A DNA stretch of 64,000 bases from Oreohelix idahoensis (GCA_024509875.1 JAMPIV010011337.1:62001-126000); one strand, 5' to 3'. Shown: positions 30,952-43,550, counted from the first letter of the stretch. Made by a program: numbers and translations. Notes: generated from the letters alone by a model not told the origin.

Positions 30952-31150
30952 CCCTAGGGAAGTAAAGTGTTAGAGGGTTCACTATACTAGGTCCAACTGT
31001 CTTAGCCTTCCCTAACTCAAGAACAGAGGCAGGTACCGATTTACAGCAGGCTAGACTGGAGCGTGACGATATTAGATTTGGATCCCGAAAAAAGGTAATT
31101 TCGTCGACGAGAGGCCACTGCTCTAACGGCTTAACCAGTCGAACTCTCCA
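30952..31150 (-). mobile_element. tRNA-derived SINE, family C (copy 2)
   Basis: Shares GTAAAGTGTTAGAG...TTCACTATACTAGGTCCA, CCTTCCCTAACTCAAG and GGCAGGTACC.ATTTACAGC with 30372-30600 in the same orientation. The B box is decayed. Confidence 0.6.
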
Positions 31151-31285
31151 GGACAAAATAAATAATTTGAAACAAACAACAGCAAACTTCCTTATCTGAA
31201 AATAATGCTGCGTAATATGTTACATTTGCCATTTACAGACAAAGCAGATCTCTTCAGACAACCTACCTATATCGTGTAGACCAGG

Positions 31286-32669
31286 TGTTACGCACGGATC
31301 ATTATTATTTTTCGTTTGTATAAACATTTTTCATATGTATGATCATTTTTTTGACTGAAGTGTGTATTATGTTTTCTATGGTCAAAGGGACATAATCCGA
31401 GTTATCGAAACTACAATTTGTTAGGAGTTGCCTTCTCTTGTATAGAGACACGTTCGGTCTATAATTTCTTGAACGAAGCGTGACCACATCTCCTTATTTG
31501 GTAGTATCAGTCAACTATGGTAGATGTCTGAAACCTTTCTTAACGCTTCTTTTCATGACCATAAAAGGCGCGACTGTGTAAGACTTTTATCTCGAATGTT
31601 CTTCGAATCGTCTTATTGTGAACGGCAACTCAGAGATTGTCGTTCTGCGCATGTCAAAAACCGGGAGTTCGTTCTGTGTGTTCCGCCCAGTTGGGCAGTT
31701 TAGAAATGGTTTAAGAAGCGAGCAGACGCAACTGCGTCTTGTGATTCTCTGAGGGAAATACAGTGTCTTAGTGAGTTAGTTAGCTAACTAGACTATTTCC
31801 CAGTATTATGCAGCCTGCCTGGAGGCATATGTTCATGGTTGATTTTCCGAAATAAGGTAATTCCTCTTGTATCGAACTTTATGCTATCGTCTAGAGGTTC
31901 GTCATTTTGTCGCCTATTTGCTCGCCTGTGTGATGCAAAATGGAGAGGTACTTTGACTAGGATTAAGTCACCAGTATCTGTATACCTGAACTAGTTAAAT
32001 ATATATGGGTCGCTCTAGACCAACAAGACTGTTGTCTGTGTTCCAGGATTCGTTATATCAGAGATCACGTCCAAGTCAGATGGTTAGACTTAGGAACATT
32101 ATAAAGGTCGAGCTGACCTGTAGCCCATGTATGCTATTCACGTGCAGACAGTGAACGGACTTATTGTATACAACTGATCTGCTAGCATCAGAATGGGAGC
32201 ATTTATTATTGTTTATGAACATTGAAGATCTGTAGCTGACACTGTTGCAGAAGTTATAGAAATTATTATTATTTATACAGCTTCACGAACTAGCACTCGA
32301 TGATTGATGAATTTCTGAATCTATTGAACTGTGATGTCTTATGACGCATATATACAACAGCTATCATTGCTGACTACAGAAATTGTTTTCAATGTGCCAT
32401 ATCATCTTGCTGAACTCGTTAACCATGTTGATGTCATAAGTATCATGACTGTTTTGTGGCGTGCAATAAATGAAAGAAACTTATACAACGAAGTTACCCT
32501 TTCTATGACTCTACACGTCATGTTGCCTGTGTGATAACCCTGTGAACTGTTCCACTACCACATACACAGCAACATCCTAAATCAGAGAAGACACCTACAT
32601 CTTACACTTTAACACCAGGTGTCGATAAGGGTGGCAAGTTACCACTTCAGCACAAATCCACCCTTATCA
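31286..32669 (+). mobile_element. Solo LTR related to E3
   Basis: 1384 bp beginning TGTTACGCAC and ending CTTATCA, flanked by a perfect 5-bp duplication CCAGG (31281-31285 and 32670-32674). Landmarks appear in the same order and similar spacing as in the E3 LTR: CCTTCTCTTGT, AAGGCGCGA, CTGCGCATGTC, CCTGGAGGC and GGGTC.CTCTAG.CC. No internal region remains, consistent with LTR-LTR recombination. It is strongly diverged from E3, so old or a separate subfamily. Confidence 0.82.
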
Positions 32670-32674
32670 CCAGG

Positions 32675-33035
32675 TATGATAAATAAATGCTGCGTCAGGT
32701 CTGTACAGTTCTTGAGCATTTTTTAAAAAGAGTAAGAAGTCGGTCAGGTTAATTGGTTCTTGAATAGTCAAGGCCAAGGTCTTTGTTGAAGGCTGTTTTG
32801 TTGTTAGAATCTTTTCTGCTTATTAAACATTTATTAAAGCATATTTAATAGTTTCTTAAATGGGTGTTTACATTCTGCTGAGCATACAATGACTTACGTC
32901 TTCAGACCTGGCCAGAAGATACTGAGCTGAGGCAGAAAACGTGGGGCTACCGCATGTTTATGGAGAAGACTGTTGACCTCGATCTGATGACAGGTCTGCA
33001 TTTTTAGCACGAAAAACCACTCAGCACAAAGAAGG
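32675..33035. other. Non-coding stretch
   Basis: AT-rich DNA after the solo LTR; no coding or repeat feature recognised. Confidence 0.4.
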
Positions 33036-33039
33036 GCGG

Positions 33040-33245
33040 GCAAATGTATAGAATAGAAGGATTGAAATGCTATGACAAAATTAGAAATGTGGAGCTGATG
33101 ATAAGAACCAGACGAGTGCTAGTGGAACAAGACATGAGAAGAAGATGCTGGTGATGGATTGGACACACACTCAGGAAAACTATTGATGTATTTCAAGGCA
33201 ATTCTGTTCTGGAATCCCAAGGGTACGAGAGGTAGAGATGAAACA
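33040..33245 (+). pseudogene. LINE family C, C-terminal fragment (copy 1)
   Basis: A plus-strand broken frame gives CYDKIRNVELMIRTRRVLVEQ, then RRRC, then WIGHTLRKT, and an N.QGY..R element. This pattern (RRW.WIGHTLRK ... NPQGKR.RGRP) is the conserved tail after the RT of RTE-type LINEs. Stops break it. A near copy lies at 33590-33900. Confidence 0.75.
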
Positions 33246-33589
33246 GAAAGAACATCATCATCATCTCATAAAAAGTTATTTCAGAACAAGAATACAAAAG
33301 GCTAGAAGAGCTTTCATTGTATCGGAAAATAAATGGAGATTAAGAAAAAATATAGTCCAACCCAAAAATAAGAATCATCATTTCAAATGTCAAGTCAGAC
33401 CTATTGTTGTGCCTATTCAACAAGCTAAAGATAGGAACTACCGACCAGTGTATCTGTGGCACTGATAAAATGACTGCCGAACATCTGCTTTAAAATTGCC
33501 CAACATATGCGGAACAGAGAAAGTGCATATGGCCGCATGGAGAACAGCAAAAAACAGCAACAAAGAATCTACAGATTTTATAAATGGGT
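33246..33589 (+). pseudogene. LINE family D, C-terminal fragment
   Basis: TDQCICGTDKMTAEHLL followed by a stop, then NCPTYAEQRKCIWPHGE (33443-33542). This Cys/His pattern (C.CG...T.EHLL..CP) is the usual C terminus of another LINE type. It is sandwiched between the two LINE C copies. The 75-codon frame at 33238-33465 overlaps it in another frame and is not independently supported. Confidence 0.65.
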
Positions 33590-33900
33590 GTTTGAGTTAG
33601 GATAGAAGGATTGAAGTGGTATGACAAGATCACTGATGTGGAACTGATGACAAAAACCAGACAAGTGCCAGTGGAACAAGAGATGATATGAAGACAGTGG
33701 AGATGGATGTGACACACACTTAAAAAATTCGCTAATAGCATAACAAAGCAGTTCATGTTCTGGAATCACCGGGGTACGAGAGGTAGAGTGGACACAAAAG
33801 CACATGAAGAAGAGAACTACAGATAAATATGAAAAGGATAAAAAATACACGGAAAGACTTTGAGCAGATAGAACAAGACAGGAGACCTTGTTATGAATTT
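33590..33900 (+). pseudogene. LINE family C, C-terminal fragment (copy 2)
   Basis: ATAGAAGGATTGAAGTGGTATGACAAGATC parallels 33048-33078. The product shows KWYDKITDVELMTKTRQVPVEQ, then HTLKKFANSITKQFMFWN, with several stops. It leads toward the minisatellite, whose left edge (GTTCTGGAGCTCACACGGTAAGAG, 34141) is the same LINE position as GTTCTGGAATCACCGGGGTACGAG at 33758. Confidence 0.75.
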
Positions 33901-34168
33901 GTTGACGTCTGATTTGACATATCTTAGCAATCACCTCTTTATGTCTTTAATATCTAGCTGTATCCGCATGGACTAATGTCTGGTGCTATTTCAAAGTGAG
34001 AACCATTCTGCGCTCGGCCTGACAAGTTTTTATATTATTTATTGTTTTGTATTTTTTTTTTTTAACTACGGAATACAGGGGACAGATAGCAACAGAAATG
34101 TACTCGAAACATTAAAGTATATACTATGTTAAGAGTCCTTGTTCTGGAGCTCACACGGTAAGAGACGC
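33901..34168. other. Spacer before the minisatellite
   Basis: Mostly unrecognised, with a T-run near 34050-34065; the last 30 bases match the LINE C tail immediately upstream of the amplified segment. Confidence 0.45.
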
Positions 34169-37100
34169 AGAAGTAGAGCAGTAACACATGGAGAAGAGAA
34201 CTGGAGACAGAAGTAGAGCAGTAACACACGCAGAAGAGAACTGGAGACAGAAGTAGAGCAGTAACACATGCAGAAGATAACTGGAGACAGAAGTAGAGCA
34301 ATAAACACATGGAGAAGAGAACTGGAGACAGAAGTAGAGCAATAAACACATGGAGAAGAGAACTGGAGACAGAAGTAGAGCAATAAACACATGGAGAAGA
34401 GAACTGGAGACAGAAGTAGAGCAGTAATACATGGAGAAGAGAACTGGAGACAGAAGTAGAGCAATAAACACATGGAGAAGAGAACTGGAGACAGAAGTAG
34501 AGCAATAAACACATGGAGAAGAGAACTGGAGACAGAAGTAGAGCAATAAACACATGCAGAAGAGAACTGGAGACAGAAGTAGAGCAGTAACACATGCAGA
34601 AGAGAACAGGAGACAGAAGTAGAGCAATAAACACATGCAGAAGAGAACTGGAGACAGAAGTAGAGCAATAAACACATGGAGAAGAGAACTGGAGACAGAA
34701 GTAGAGCAATAAACACATGCAGAAGAGAACTGGAGACAGAAGTAGAGCAAAAAACACATGCAGAAGAGAACTGGAGACAGCAGTAGAGCAGTAACACATG
34801 CGGAAGAGAACTGGAGACAAAAGTAGAGCAATAAACACATGCAGAAGAGAACTGGAGACAGAAGTAGATCAATAAACACATGGAGAAGAGAACTGGAGAC
34901 AGAAGTAGAGCAATAAACACATGCAGAAGAGAACTGGAGACAGAAGTAGAGCAGTAACACATGCAGAAGAGAACTGGAGACAGAAGTAGAGCAATAACAC
35001 ATGCAGAAGAGAACTGGAGACAGAAGTAGAGCAGTAACACATGGAGAAGATAACTGGAGACAGAAGTAGAGCAATAAACACATGGAGAAGAGAACTGGAG
35101 ACAGAAGTAGAGCAGTAACACATGCAGAAGAGAACTGGAGACAGAAGTAGAGCAATAAACACATGGAGAAGAGAACTGGAGACAGAAGTAGAGCAATAAC
35201 ACATGCAGAAGAGAACTGGAGACAGAAGTAGAGCAATAAACACATGCAGAAGAGAACTGGAGACAGAAGTAGAGCAATAACACATAGAGAAGAGAACTGG
35301 AGACAGAAGTAGAGCAGTAACACATGCAGAAGAGAACTGGAGACAGAAGTAGAGCAATAACACATGCAGAAGAGAACTGGAGACAGAAGTAGAGCAGTAA
35401 CACATGGAGAAGATAACTGGAGACAGAAGTAGAGCAATAAACACATGGAGAAGAGAACTGGAGACAGAAGTAGAGAAATAAACACATGCAGAAGAGAACT
35501 GGAGACAGAAGTAGAGCAGTAACACATGCAGAAGAGAACAGGAGACAGAAGTAGAGCAATAAACACATGGAGAAGAGAACTGGAGACAGAAGTAGAGCAA
35601 TAAACACATGGAGAAGAGAACTGGGGACAGAAGTAGAGCAATAAACACATGCAGAAGAGAACTGGAGACAGAAGTAGAGCAGTAACACATGCAGAAGAGA
35701 ACAGGAGACAGAAGTAGAGCAATAAACACATGGAGAAGAGAACTGGAGACAGAAGTAGAGCAATAAACACATGGAGAAGATAACTGGAGACAGAAGTAGA
35801 GCAGTAACACATGCAGAAGAGAACTGGAGACAGAAGTAGAGCAATAAACACATGCAGAAGAGAACTGGAGACAGAAGTAGAGCAATAAACACACGGAGAA
35901 GAGAACTGGAGACAAAAGTAGAGCAGTAACACACACAGAAGAGAACTGGAGACAGAAGTAGAGCAGTAACACATGCAGAAGAGAACTGGAGACAGATGTA
36001 GAGCAGTAACATATGGAGAAGAGAACTGGAGACAGAAGTAGAGCAATAAACACATGGAGAAGAGAACTGGAGACAGAAGTAGAGCAGTAACACACGGAGA
36101 AGAGAACTGGAGACAGAAGTAGAGCAATAAACACATGGAGAAGAGAACTGGAGACAGAAGTAGAGCAGTAAACATATGGAGAAGAGAACTAGAGACAGAA
36201 GTAGAGCAGTAACACATGCAGAAGAGAACTGGAGACAGAAATAGAGCAATAAACACATGGAGAAGAGAACTGGAGACAGAAGTAGAGCAGTAACACATGC
36301 AGAAGAGAACTGGAGACAGAAGTAGAGCAATAAACACATGCAGAAGAGAACTGGAGACAGAAGTAGAGCAATAAACACATGGAGAAGAGAACTGGAGACA
36401 GAAGTAGAGCAATAAACACATGGAGAAGAGAACTGGAGACAGAAGTAGAGCAATAAACACATGGAGAAGAGAACTGGAGACAGAAGTAGAGCAGTAAACA
36501 CATAGAGAAGAGAACTGGAGACAGAAGTAGAGCAGTAACACATAGAAAAGAGAACTGGAGACAGAAGTAGAGCAATAAACACATGGAGAAGAGAACTGGA
36601 GACAGAAGTAGAGCAATAAACACATGCAGAAGAGAACTGGAGACAGAAGTAGAGCTGTAACACATAGAGAAGATAACTGGAGACAGAAGTAGAGCAATAA
36701 ACACATGGAGAAGAGAACTGGAGACAGAAGTAGAGCAGTAACACATGGAGAAGAGAACTGGAGACAGAAGGAGAGCAATAAACACATGGAGAAGAGAACT
36801 GGAGACAGAAGTAGAGCAGTAACACATGCAGACGAGAACTGGAGACAGAAGTAGAGCAAGAAACACATGGAGAAGAGAACTGGAGACAGAAGTAGAGCAA
36901 GAAACACATGGAGAAGAGAACTGGAGACAAAAGTAGAGCAGTAACACATGGAGAAGAGAACTGGAGACAGAAGTAGAGCAATAAACACATGGAGAAGAGA
37001 ACTGGAGACAGAAGTAGAGCAATAAACACATGGAGAAGAGAACTGAAGACAGAAGTAGAGCAATAAACACATGGAGAAGAGAACTGGAGACAGAAGTAGA

Positions 37101-37627
37101 GCAGTAACACATGCAGAAGAGAACTGGAGACAGAAGTAGAGCAGTAACACATGCAGAAGAGAACTGGAGACAGAAGTAGAGCAGTAACTCATGGAGAAGA
37201 GAACTGGAGACAGAAGTAGAGCAATAAACACATGGAGAAGAAAACTGGAGACAGAAGTAGAGCAATAAACACATGGAGAAGAGAACTGAAGACAGAAGTA
37301 GAGCAATAAACACATGGAGAAGAGAACTGGAGACATAAGTAGAGCAATAAACACATGGAGAAGAGAACTGGAGAAAGAAGTAGAGCAATAAACACATGGA
37401 GAAGAGAACTGGAGACAGAAGTAGAGCAATAAACACATGGAGAAGATAACTGGAGACAGAAGTAGAGCAATAAACACATGGAGAAGAGAACTGAAGAAAG
37501 AAGTAGAGCAATAAACACATGGAGAAGAGAACTGGAGACAGAAGTAGAGCAATAAACACATGGAGAAGATAACTGGAGACAGAAGTAGAGCAATAAACAC
37601 ATAGAGAAGAGAACTGGAGACAGAAGT
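34169..37627 (+). repeat. 40/41-bp minisatellite derived from LINE C coding sequence, about 85 copies
   Basis: 3.46 kb of tandem units in two length forms: 40 bp (…AGCAGTAACACATG…) and 41 bp (…AGCAATAAACACATG…), with a G/C variant in ATGGAGAAG versus ATGCAGAAG. On the plus strand the unit reads TWRRELETEVEQ then stop, which is the LINE C C-terminal motif also seen at 37592-37727 and 47540-47700. The array sits in register inside a LINE tail: LINE sequence precedes it (34141) and resumes after it (37628). The minus strand is stop-free over hundreds of codons, but only because the unit lacks stops on that strand; those giant frames are artefacts. Confidence 0.93.
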
Positions 37628-37727
37628 GATAATGAAGAGGAAGACGTGGAAAGAACTTGAGCTGATGGCACGTGACAGGAAGTCTTGGAATGTGTTTGTT
37701 GAAGGCCCATGCTCCTTGGGGAGCTAA
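37592..37727 (+). pseudogene. LINE family C, extreme C terminus
   Basis: Continues from the last minisatellite unit: RRELETEVIMKRKTWKEL, ELMARDRKSWNVFVEG and PCSLGS then TAA (37725-37727). The same ending occurs on the minus strand at 47540-47700. This is the true end of the LINE reading frame, so the array is an insertion-by-amplification within it. Confidence 0.85.
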
Positions 37728-39690
37728 GGGGTATTGGTTGATGTAAAGAATATATAATATAACACTCGCTACTTGTCACGGATTGCCTCCCCTGCTTTAC
37801 AGTAGTGGTCCAACAGTGGCCAAAACTCAAGAGTATCTAATATGGGCCTTCAAAGGTGTCTACCTTGGAGAAAGATTACTCTTGGCAGAGTTGTAGATAG
37901 AAGAATAATGATGTTTCTAGCTCAAGGGAGTCTTCATAAGATATTTCCGAAGTCAAGAACAAAGCTGCATTGGCAGAGCAATTGTTAACTTATATCGGTC
38001 CGCCGCCTTTTATGAAGAATTAAGCAAATATTTTAGCCCGTTCAAGCCCCCCAGCTGGTGTCAATCCAGCGAAATTCTTTTTATAAGAATTTGCTCTATA
38101 GAGGTAAATATATGTCTATGTGTATATATTAAAGTGTCTTGCTCGTACGTTTGCTAGCATACCTTTAATAACTGAATCAACAATTATTGTTTAGTTTTAA
38201 AATAATATGTAACAAATTTAAAAATCATTTTGTTTTAACAAGTTAAAATAGCGATGGAATGATGGTGAATTTTAGAATTTAAAAAATATATAATTTCTCT
38301 TCACTGTGACTTGGTTTGAGGATTTAAAAAAAACATTTGTCTTTTTACTGGTTCCTTTTATAAAGACTTAACTTGTGTAAGTGAGTCCTGCAGCCGTGGT
38401 TTCGTCAATTCTTTTGTGATGAGGGCACTTCTTCACACAACTTGTCCAATGTAGGCGGTTAGTGTGGATTCCCTGCTTTTACTCACAACTAGTAACAAAT
38501 GCCTCTGCTAAGTACATTTGTGGGCTGCAAATTAACAGACGCATTGTCTCGCTGTTCACCCGCCAATGTTAGCTTCTCTGAATAATTATTATTGATTATA
38601 CACAGACAGGTTATCGGTAATATTGATACCTAGACAGGCCAGCGGAAACGATTATATAATTATCACCTGTGTCTTTGCCGATCCCTCAACCGGTTCTCTT
38701 AGACGGCCAATGTGGCTTTCTTTACGTCGATCGGGCGAGACAGTCTTGCGCAAATAAGGATCGTCTCTATCAAAGGTTGACTAGACTGACTTACGTGATA
38801 ACCTTATTATCCGCTGACCGGTCTAATTAACCTGGTATTGTTACGATTCACCTGGCGGAACGTAAGCAAGTCTGGGAGTGGTCACAATAAAATGATGAAG
38901 GTGCATGAAATATGTCAAATAAAAAGCGGATGAAAGAGAGAAAGAGGCTCCCAAAAGTACATGTGCAAACGTTTTGTCACACTACTCTTCAGCTTGCTTT
39001 TCTTCCAATTTCTTGCTCCACAAACGTTTATCTGGTGTCTTGCAAACATTTCCATTATTAATCTTGTCATACCATTTCAATCATTCTATCCTTCACAAAC
39101 TATCACTTATAAAAGTCTTTAACTTCTAAATTCAGTATCTATATTAATAATATCACGTGTAACAATATTGAGAAACAAACAAAGATAAACAAGCTCTATA
39201 CGTCATTGTTAACGAAAAATGGTGAAAAAATAAATCCCAAGTTGTTTATAAACCAATTTATATCTAGAATTTTCTCATGCTTTGATTGCGGCAAGCCTAT
39301 TTTTTATACATACACTGTCATATTAACTGGCAGATCAGTCCTTCATCTATTCGTCTGCCATGTTCTCATGATGACGAAACACTTTTCTTGACATTTCCAG
39401 TAAACAACCTGTCAAAACAATTCAAAGCAATAAAATAAATACATTAAAAAAACTTATCAGTTAAAAAAATTAAACAAATTTGGGACCTTGAAACCCCAGA
39501 ACATCCTAACCGGCGGCAAAACTCACAGACAGTATAAAATAATTATTGTGTCTTCATTGCAGATACATATTTTGTTTTCTGCACACTGTCAGCGGTTTTT
39601 CTAGTCTGTATATTTTGTCATCAGGACCTTTTCTCGTTTATATCTTTTGCAGATAGGTTGACTTCTACATGATTTGTGTGTAACGAAGTC
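37728..39690. other. Non-coding DNA
   Basis: About 2 kb, AT-rich, with no recognised gene. A 61-codon frame at 39206-39391 is probably chance. Confidence 0.45.
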
Positions 39691-40208
39691 TAACTGAATG
39701 GGCTTACTTCTTGTGTAACAAAATAAAACTATGTCTTTTTTTTTTCTTTTGCAAGAAGATAAGCTAGAACTTACCAATTCTCATATAAGAAGCTACAACT
39801 ACGTTGCCCTTATTTCTTTTGTAAGAAGGTAAAACTGCAAAATTCTTAACTCCTGTGTAAGAAGGTACAGCTGGAAAAGCCTTCATGTCTTATGTAAGAA
39901 GATAAACCGACTACATTTGTATCTAATTTGCAAAAAGACCAAAAAAAAAAAAAATCCTTTATATTATGTATAAAGATAAACTAGAACATCTTTAATTCTT
40001 ATGTAAGTTATAAAGAACATCATTAATTCTTATGTAAGTTGATGAAAAACATAATTAATTCTTATGTAAGTTGATGAAAAAATCATTAATTCTTATGTAA
40101 GTTGATGAAGAATATCATTAATTCTTATGTAATTTGATGAAGAATATCATTAATTCTTATGTAAGTTATAAAGAACATCATTAATTCTTACGTAAGTTGA
40201 TGAAATAC
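39690..40208. repeat. Degenerate minisatellite, ending in about seven tidy 33-bp copies
   Basis: Loose repeats of AATTCTTATGTAAGAAGATAAA become regular at 39975-40208 as CATTAATTCTTATGTAAG plus TTGATGAAGAA. The same core recurs at 41681-41901 and, decayed, up to about 43650. Confidence 0.85.
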
Positions 40209-41680
40209 ATCATTTGTCACCGTGGAGTTAGAATGAACAGTGATTTAGTTTTGATGGGTCAAAAGAGTATGAGAAAATGGTTTAAGAAATATAAATGATT
40301 TGTTAAATAGACTATTTGTTCTATACATGGGAGATAAAAGTTAGCATACATGTACCTGAATGATAAGGGAGAGAACTATTTTAGACTTTAATATTTCCTT
40401 GGTGTAAACAGTTAGGGTTTGAGAAATTTGCATAACGATTGTTTGTAATAAGCTTGAAGTAAAGGGAAATAGCAGTTGAGCATAAATCACTAAGGGAGAT
40501 AACTATGAATATTAACGCCCTTTGATTTACTGAACGAAGAGCAGGATAAACGCACGAGAAAATTGTGAGCGAAAGTAAACGGAGTTCACTAAGTTGTTAT
40601 GAAGGAATTAACCGTGAAATGTGATCGGTGAGTGAACTAAAGAATGAACCAATCGTATTGACTGGAAAACAAGGACCGGATCACGGGAATGAATAGAAGG
40701 ACAGAGAGAGGTCAGTCCAGGCGGCGAACTCAACGAAGCAAGATGTGAAAATTGCTGGACTCAAGAAGTAAAATCTGTGGGTGACAGAAGTTCAATACAG
40801 AGAAAGTAGATAGCTCTAGATTGAATAGTGGTAGGAATTCCGGATACAAGATTAAACTGTGCTTTAAACCTAGGGCTAGCTTATAGAGGTGCCTAGTAGG
40901 AATTGTGATAAGTATTTGGAATTTCTTTGACTCTGGTAAGATTGATTTTTTTTTTTTGACTTTTATCATATCTTGTATAAACTGATGTAAAAAGAGAGCT
41001 GTGGTGCAGAAATATAGCCAAGACATTACCAGAGGGTAATGCTGCTCATGCTTAAGGGAGCGATCAACAAAAGGGAACATTGAAGATGAATTTTATTAGG
41101 CACCAATATTTATATGAGAGTCATGTTTTCAGAAATACAGCCAATGAATTACAAGAGGGTAATGCTGCTCATGTTTAAGGGCGCGGTTAACAAGAGAGAA
41201 CATTGAGGATGAACTTTTGACTAAGTACAAAGTGGATAACTTATGTACAGTAGTTACCCAGGATTAGCTGTCATGAAATGGAGAGGTATAGTCTACGTCG
41301 AGAATACGAAGTAAGAGTTTGAAATACTCTGACGTCTATAAGGCATATCCTGCGCTCTCTCTCATGTCAGCGTAAGTATTGAGGCTGTCACATGAGTATT
41401 AGACATTGTTTGATTATTGCAGGTATAATTATTGAATTGAAAATGCTGCATTTAAAGGAGTTAAGCCTATCTAGGTTGAGATAGGAGAGAACATGACCCC
41501 AAGGAGTTAGAGAAACTATTGTAAGAATCCTGAGGAAAATAAATAGAAATTGAGAACGAATTTTAGCAGCATATGTACATAAAGAAATGAGTGAGAGGCA
41601 ATATATACCTATACTTTGAGATATCTGATAGAATCAAGTTGGAGACGTAAAGACTTTGAATTTGAGAATTCAGTAAGAGA
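40209..41680. other. Unclassified insert splitting the minisatellite
   Basis: 1.47 kb without the repeat motif, lying between two blocks of it. It contains an internal tandem duplication of about 90 bp (40999-41088 and 41126-41214, both with GAGGGTAATGCTGCTCATG). Frame 40730-41080 on the minus strand is unrecognised. It could be an unknown transposable element; no terminal repeats were found. Confidence 0.45.
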
Positions 41681-41901
41681 AAACATCACTAATTCTTAAG
41701 TAAGAAAAAACATCACTAATTCTTATGTAAGAAAAAACATCACTAATTCTTAAGTAAGAAAAAACATCACTAATTCTTAAGTAAGAAAAAACATCATTAA
41801 TTCTTATGTAAGAAAAAACATCACTAATTCGTAAGTAAGAAAAAACATCACTAATTCTTATGTAAGAAAAAACATCACTAATTCTTAAGTAAGAAAAAAC
41901 A
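41681..41901. repeat. 27-bp tandem repeat, eight copies
   Basis: Unit CATCACTAATTCTTAAGTAA plus GAAAAAA, alternating TTAAG and TTATG. It is a close relative of the 33-bp array at 39975-40208. Confidence 0.95.
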
Positions 41902-42938
41902 TCTACTACACATTTCAGCTGTTCTTTAAACTGACAAAAGTAAAAGATACCTAATTACTTACGAAAGAAGATAACACATTAAACCTTCTAAATTCTTGTG
42001 TCAAATGATAACATTACAATATTCTTAATTATTATGTAAAACAATAAAACTATAATACTCTAAATTTTTACGAAAAAAATTAGAGCATTTTGAATTGTAA
42101 TGTAGAAAATTGGTTTTGTCTGGTTTTAAGGACAACCTTCGTTACAAAAGGATGGCTCTCTCAGTGCTTCGATCTCCTCCCTGTGATCACACAAGGAGAA
42201 TCTCAACACAGTGCACGAACTCTGTAGTACTGGGGAGGATCTCTATGCGTGTATACACGAATCACATATTCTATAACTATTTTTGTGGTGGGTAGGTTTT
42301 CAAATTGTTAAATTGTGCCACGGCAGCGGCCGTATGACCTTCTCTTTACGATTTTTAACTGTCGACTGAATAGTTAAAAGGTGGAACTTTATAAACCGTT
42401 CTTCAGGGTAAAAAAATACAAAGTTATAACTTTTTTAAATTCACACTTATGAAGATAACAACGACAACATTTTTAATGTTTACATAAGAAGATAAATATT
42501 AATAAACGAGTGTAAAAGCCCGTCATAAGACGGGAATTAAACTCTAAAGCACCAATACCTAATGGCAATTTTACTTATTCAAAAGTATTATTTTTTAAAA
42601 CCACTGTGCATCACCACAGTACACGAACTACGTTGCAGCAGCGAAGATCCCAATGTGTGTATACGTGTTCACACATTCTATAAATATTTTTGTGCACACC
42701 GTCATTTGCGCATTCTTCTTTGGTAAGTGTTACTATTTTCGGGAGAGTACATATAAGGGAATTTCCCTTCCTTATGTGTTATAAATGTTTATACAATACC
42801 AAACCTACCCTCTGTCCTGTTCTTACTGTTCTAAGTCTACTATCATACTAGACGCAGTATTAAGGTCTTTGTCTTGTTGAACTGACCAATACTGATATAT
42901 AGGGGAACAACAGAAGTGATTGCGTCATTAATAGGCTG
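41902..42938. other. Decayed minisatellite with dispersed-repeat fragments
   Basis: Weak AATTCTTGTGTAA-type repeats. Fragments at 42165-42300 and 42600-42710 belong to the family seen at 13990-14070, and both continue into CACA..TTCTATAA.TATTTTTGTG. Confidence 0.5.
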
Positions 42939-43203
42939 AACTGCCCATGGTAAACTTCCGGTGTTATGTATAGAGGTTCGCACTAATGACCTGTCATTGA
43001 AACATCCTTTTTGGGGATGCGTAGATGGCAGGGAGGACAGTGTGATTCGCTTGCATAGCTAGGCGGTGTTGTCGCACGGAAGGTCCAGGGTTCAAATCCT
43101 GGGTAAGCCACTCATGTCTGTTGTTTTTCTGTTGTCTAGTGTTCTACTTCTTTATTTCATACGAGTGCCTTATAACATACCTTTATATTTGTTTCATATT
43201 AAT
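42939..43203 (+). mobile_element. tRNA-derived SINE, family A (best-preserved copy)
   Basis: A box TAGCTAGGCGG (43056-43066) and B box GGTTCAAATCC (43089-43099), with conserved sequence on both sides matching 13095-13360. No TSD was identified. Confidence 0.78.
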
Positions 43204-43324
43204 AAACAATACAATTAATGTCTAACTTTCAACCAAAGTTGCATCCCTTAGCGTAACGCACTGACAGAAAAAGCTGGGATTTTATATATAGGATGTAGTC
43301 ATTTCTAGCTTTGTCCCTTGTAAA

Positions 43325-43550
43325 GCATGGAGCCACCTCTGAAGCTGGTCCTCTTGCAAGAAGCGTATACCAAGGCATTAATATGCTCGTGCTGTAGTAG
43401 GTTCTCTAGCAATGTCTTTTACAAGCTGAGATTGCCAGACATATGCCCAACATTATATCAATCGCCTCTTACGACATACTTCAGACAGCAGTCTTTATGT
43501 TATTTCTTTTGTCTCCTCAAAGACTCCCGCTAACGATACGGGGCAAGATA
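43325..43550 (+). repeat. Dispersed repeat family R, copy 4
   Basis: CTTGCAAGAAGCGTATACCAAGGCATTAATATGCTC and TTTGTCTCCTCAAAGACTCCC match the block order of 29980-30200. Confidence 0.5.

Noticed and set aside
32985..33030. CTGATGA ... GAAAA as a second hammerhead candidate
   Set aside because: Stem II pairing is poor and there is no GTC-type cleavage context in the right place.
34062..37600. Giant minus-strand open frames (up to 1149 codons) of Leu/Ser/Cys/Phe-rich repeats
   Set aside because: They arise only because the 40/41-bp minisatellite unit has no stop on that strand; three frames are open at once, and unit lengths not divisible by three make the translation cycle. Not a protein.
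40730..41080. 116-codon minus-strand frame in the unclassified insert
   Set aside because: No domain, and it overlaps an internal duplication; most likely chance.
43089..43099. Functional tRNA genes at B-box motifs (also 11568, 13246, 17374, 30528)
   Set aside because: No complete cloverleaf or anticodon arm could be drawn; the boxes sit in dispersed repeats, so they are SINE heads.
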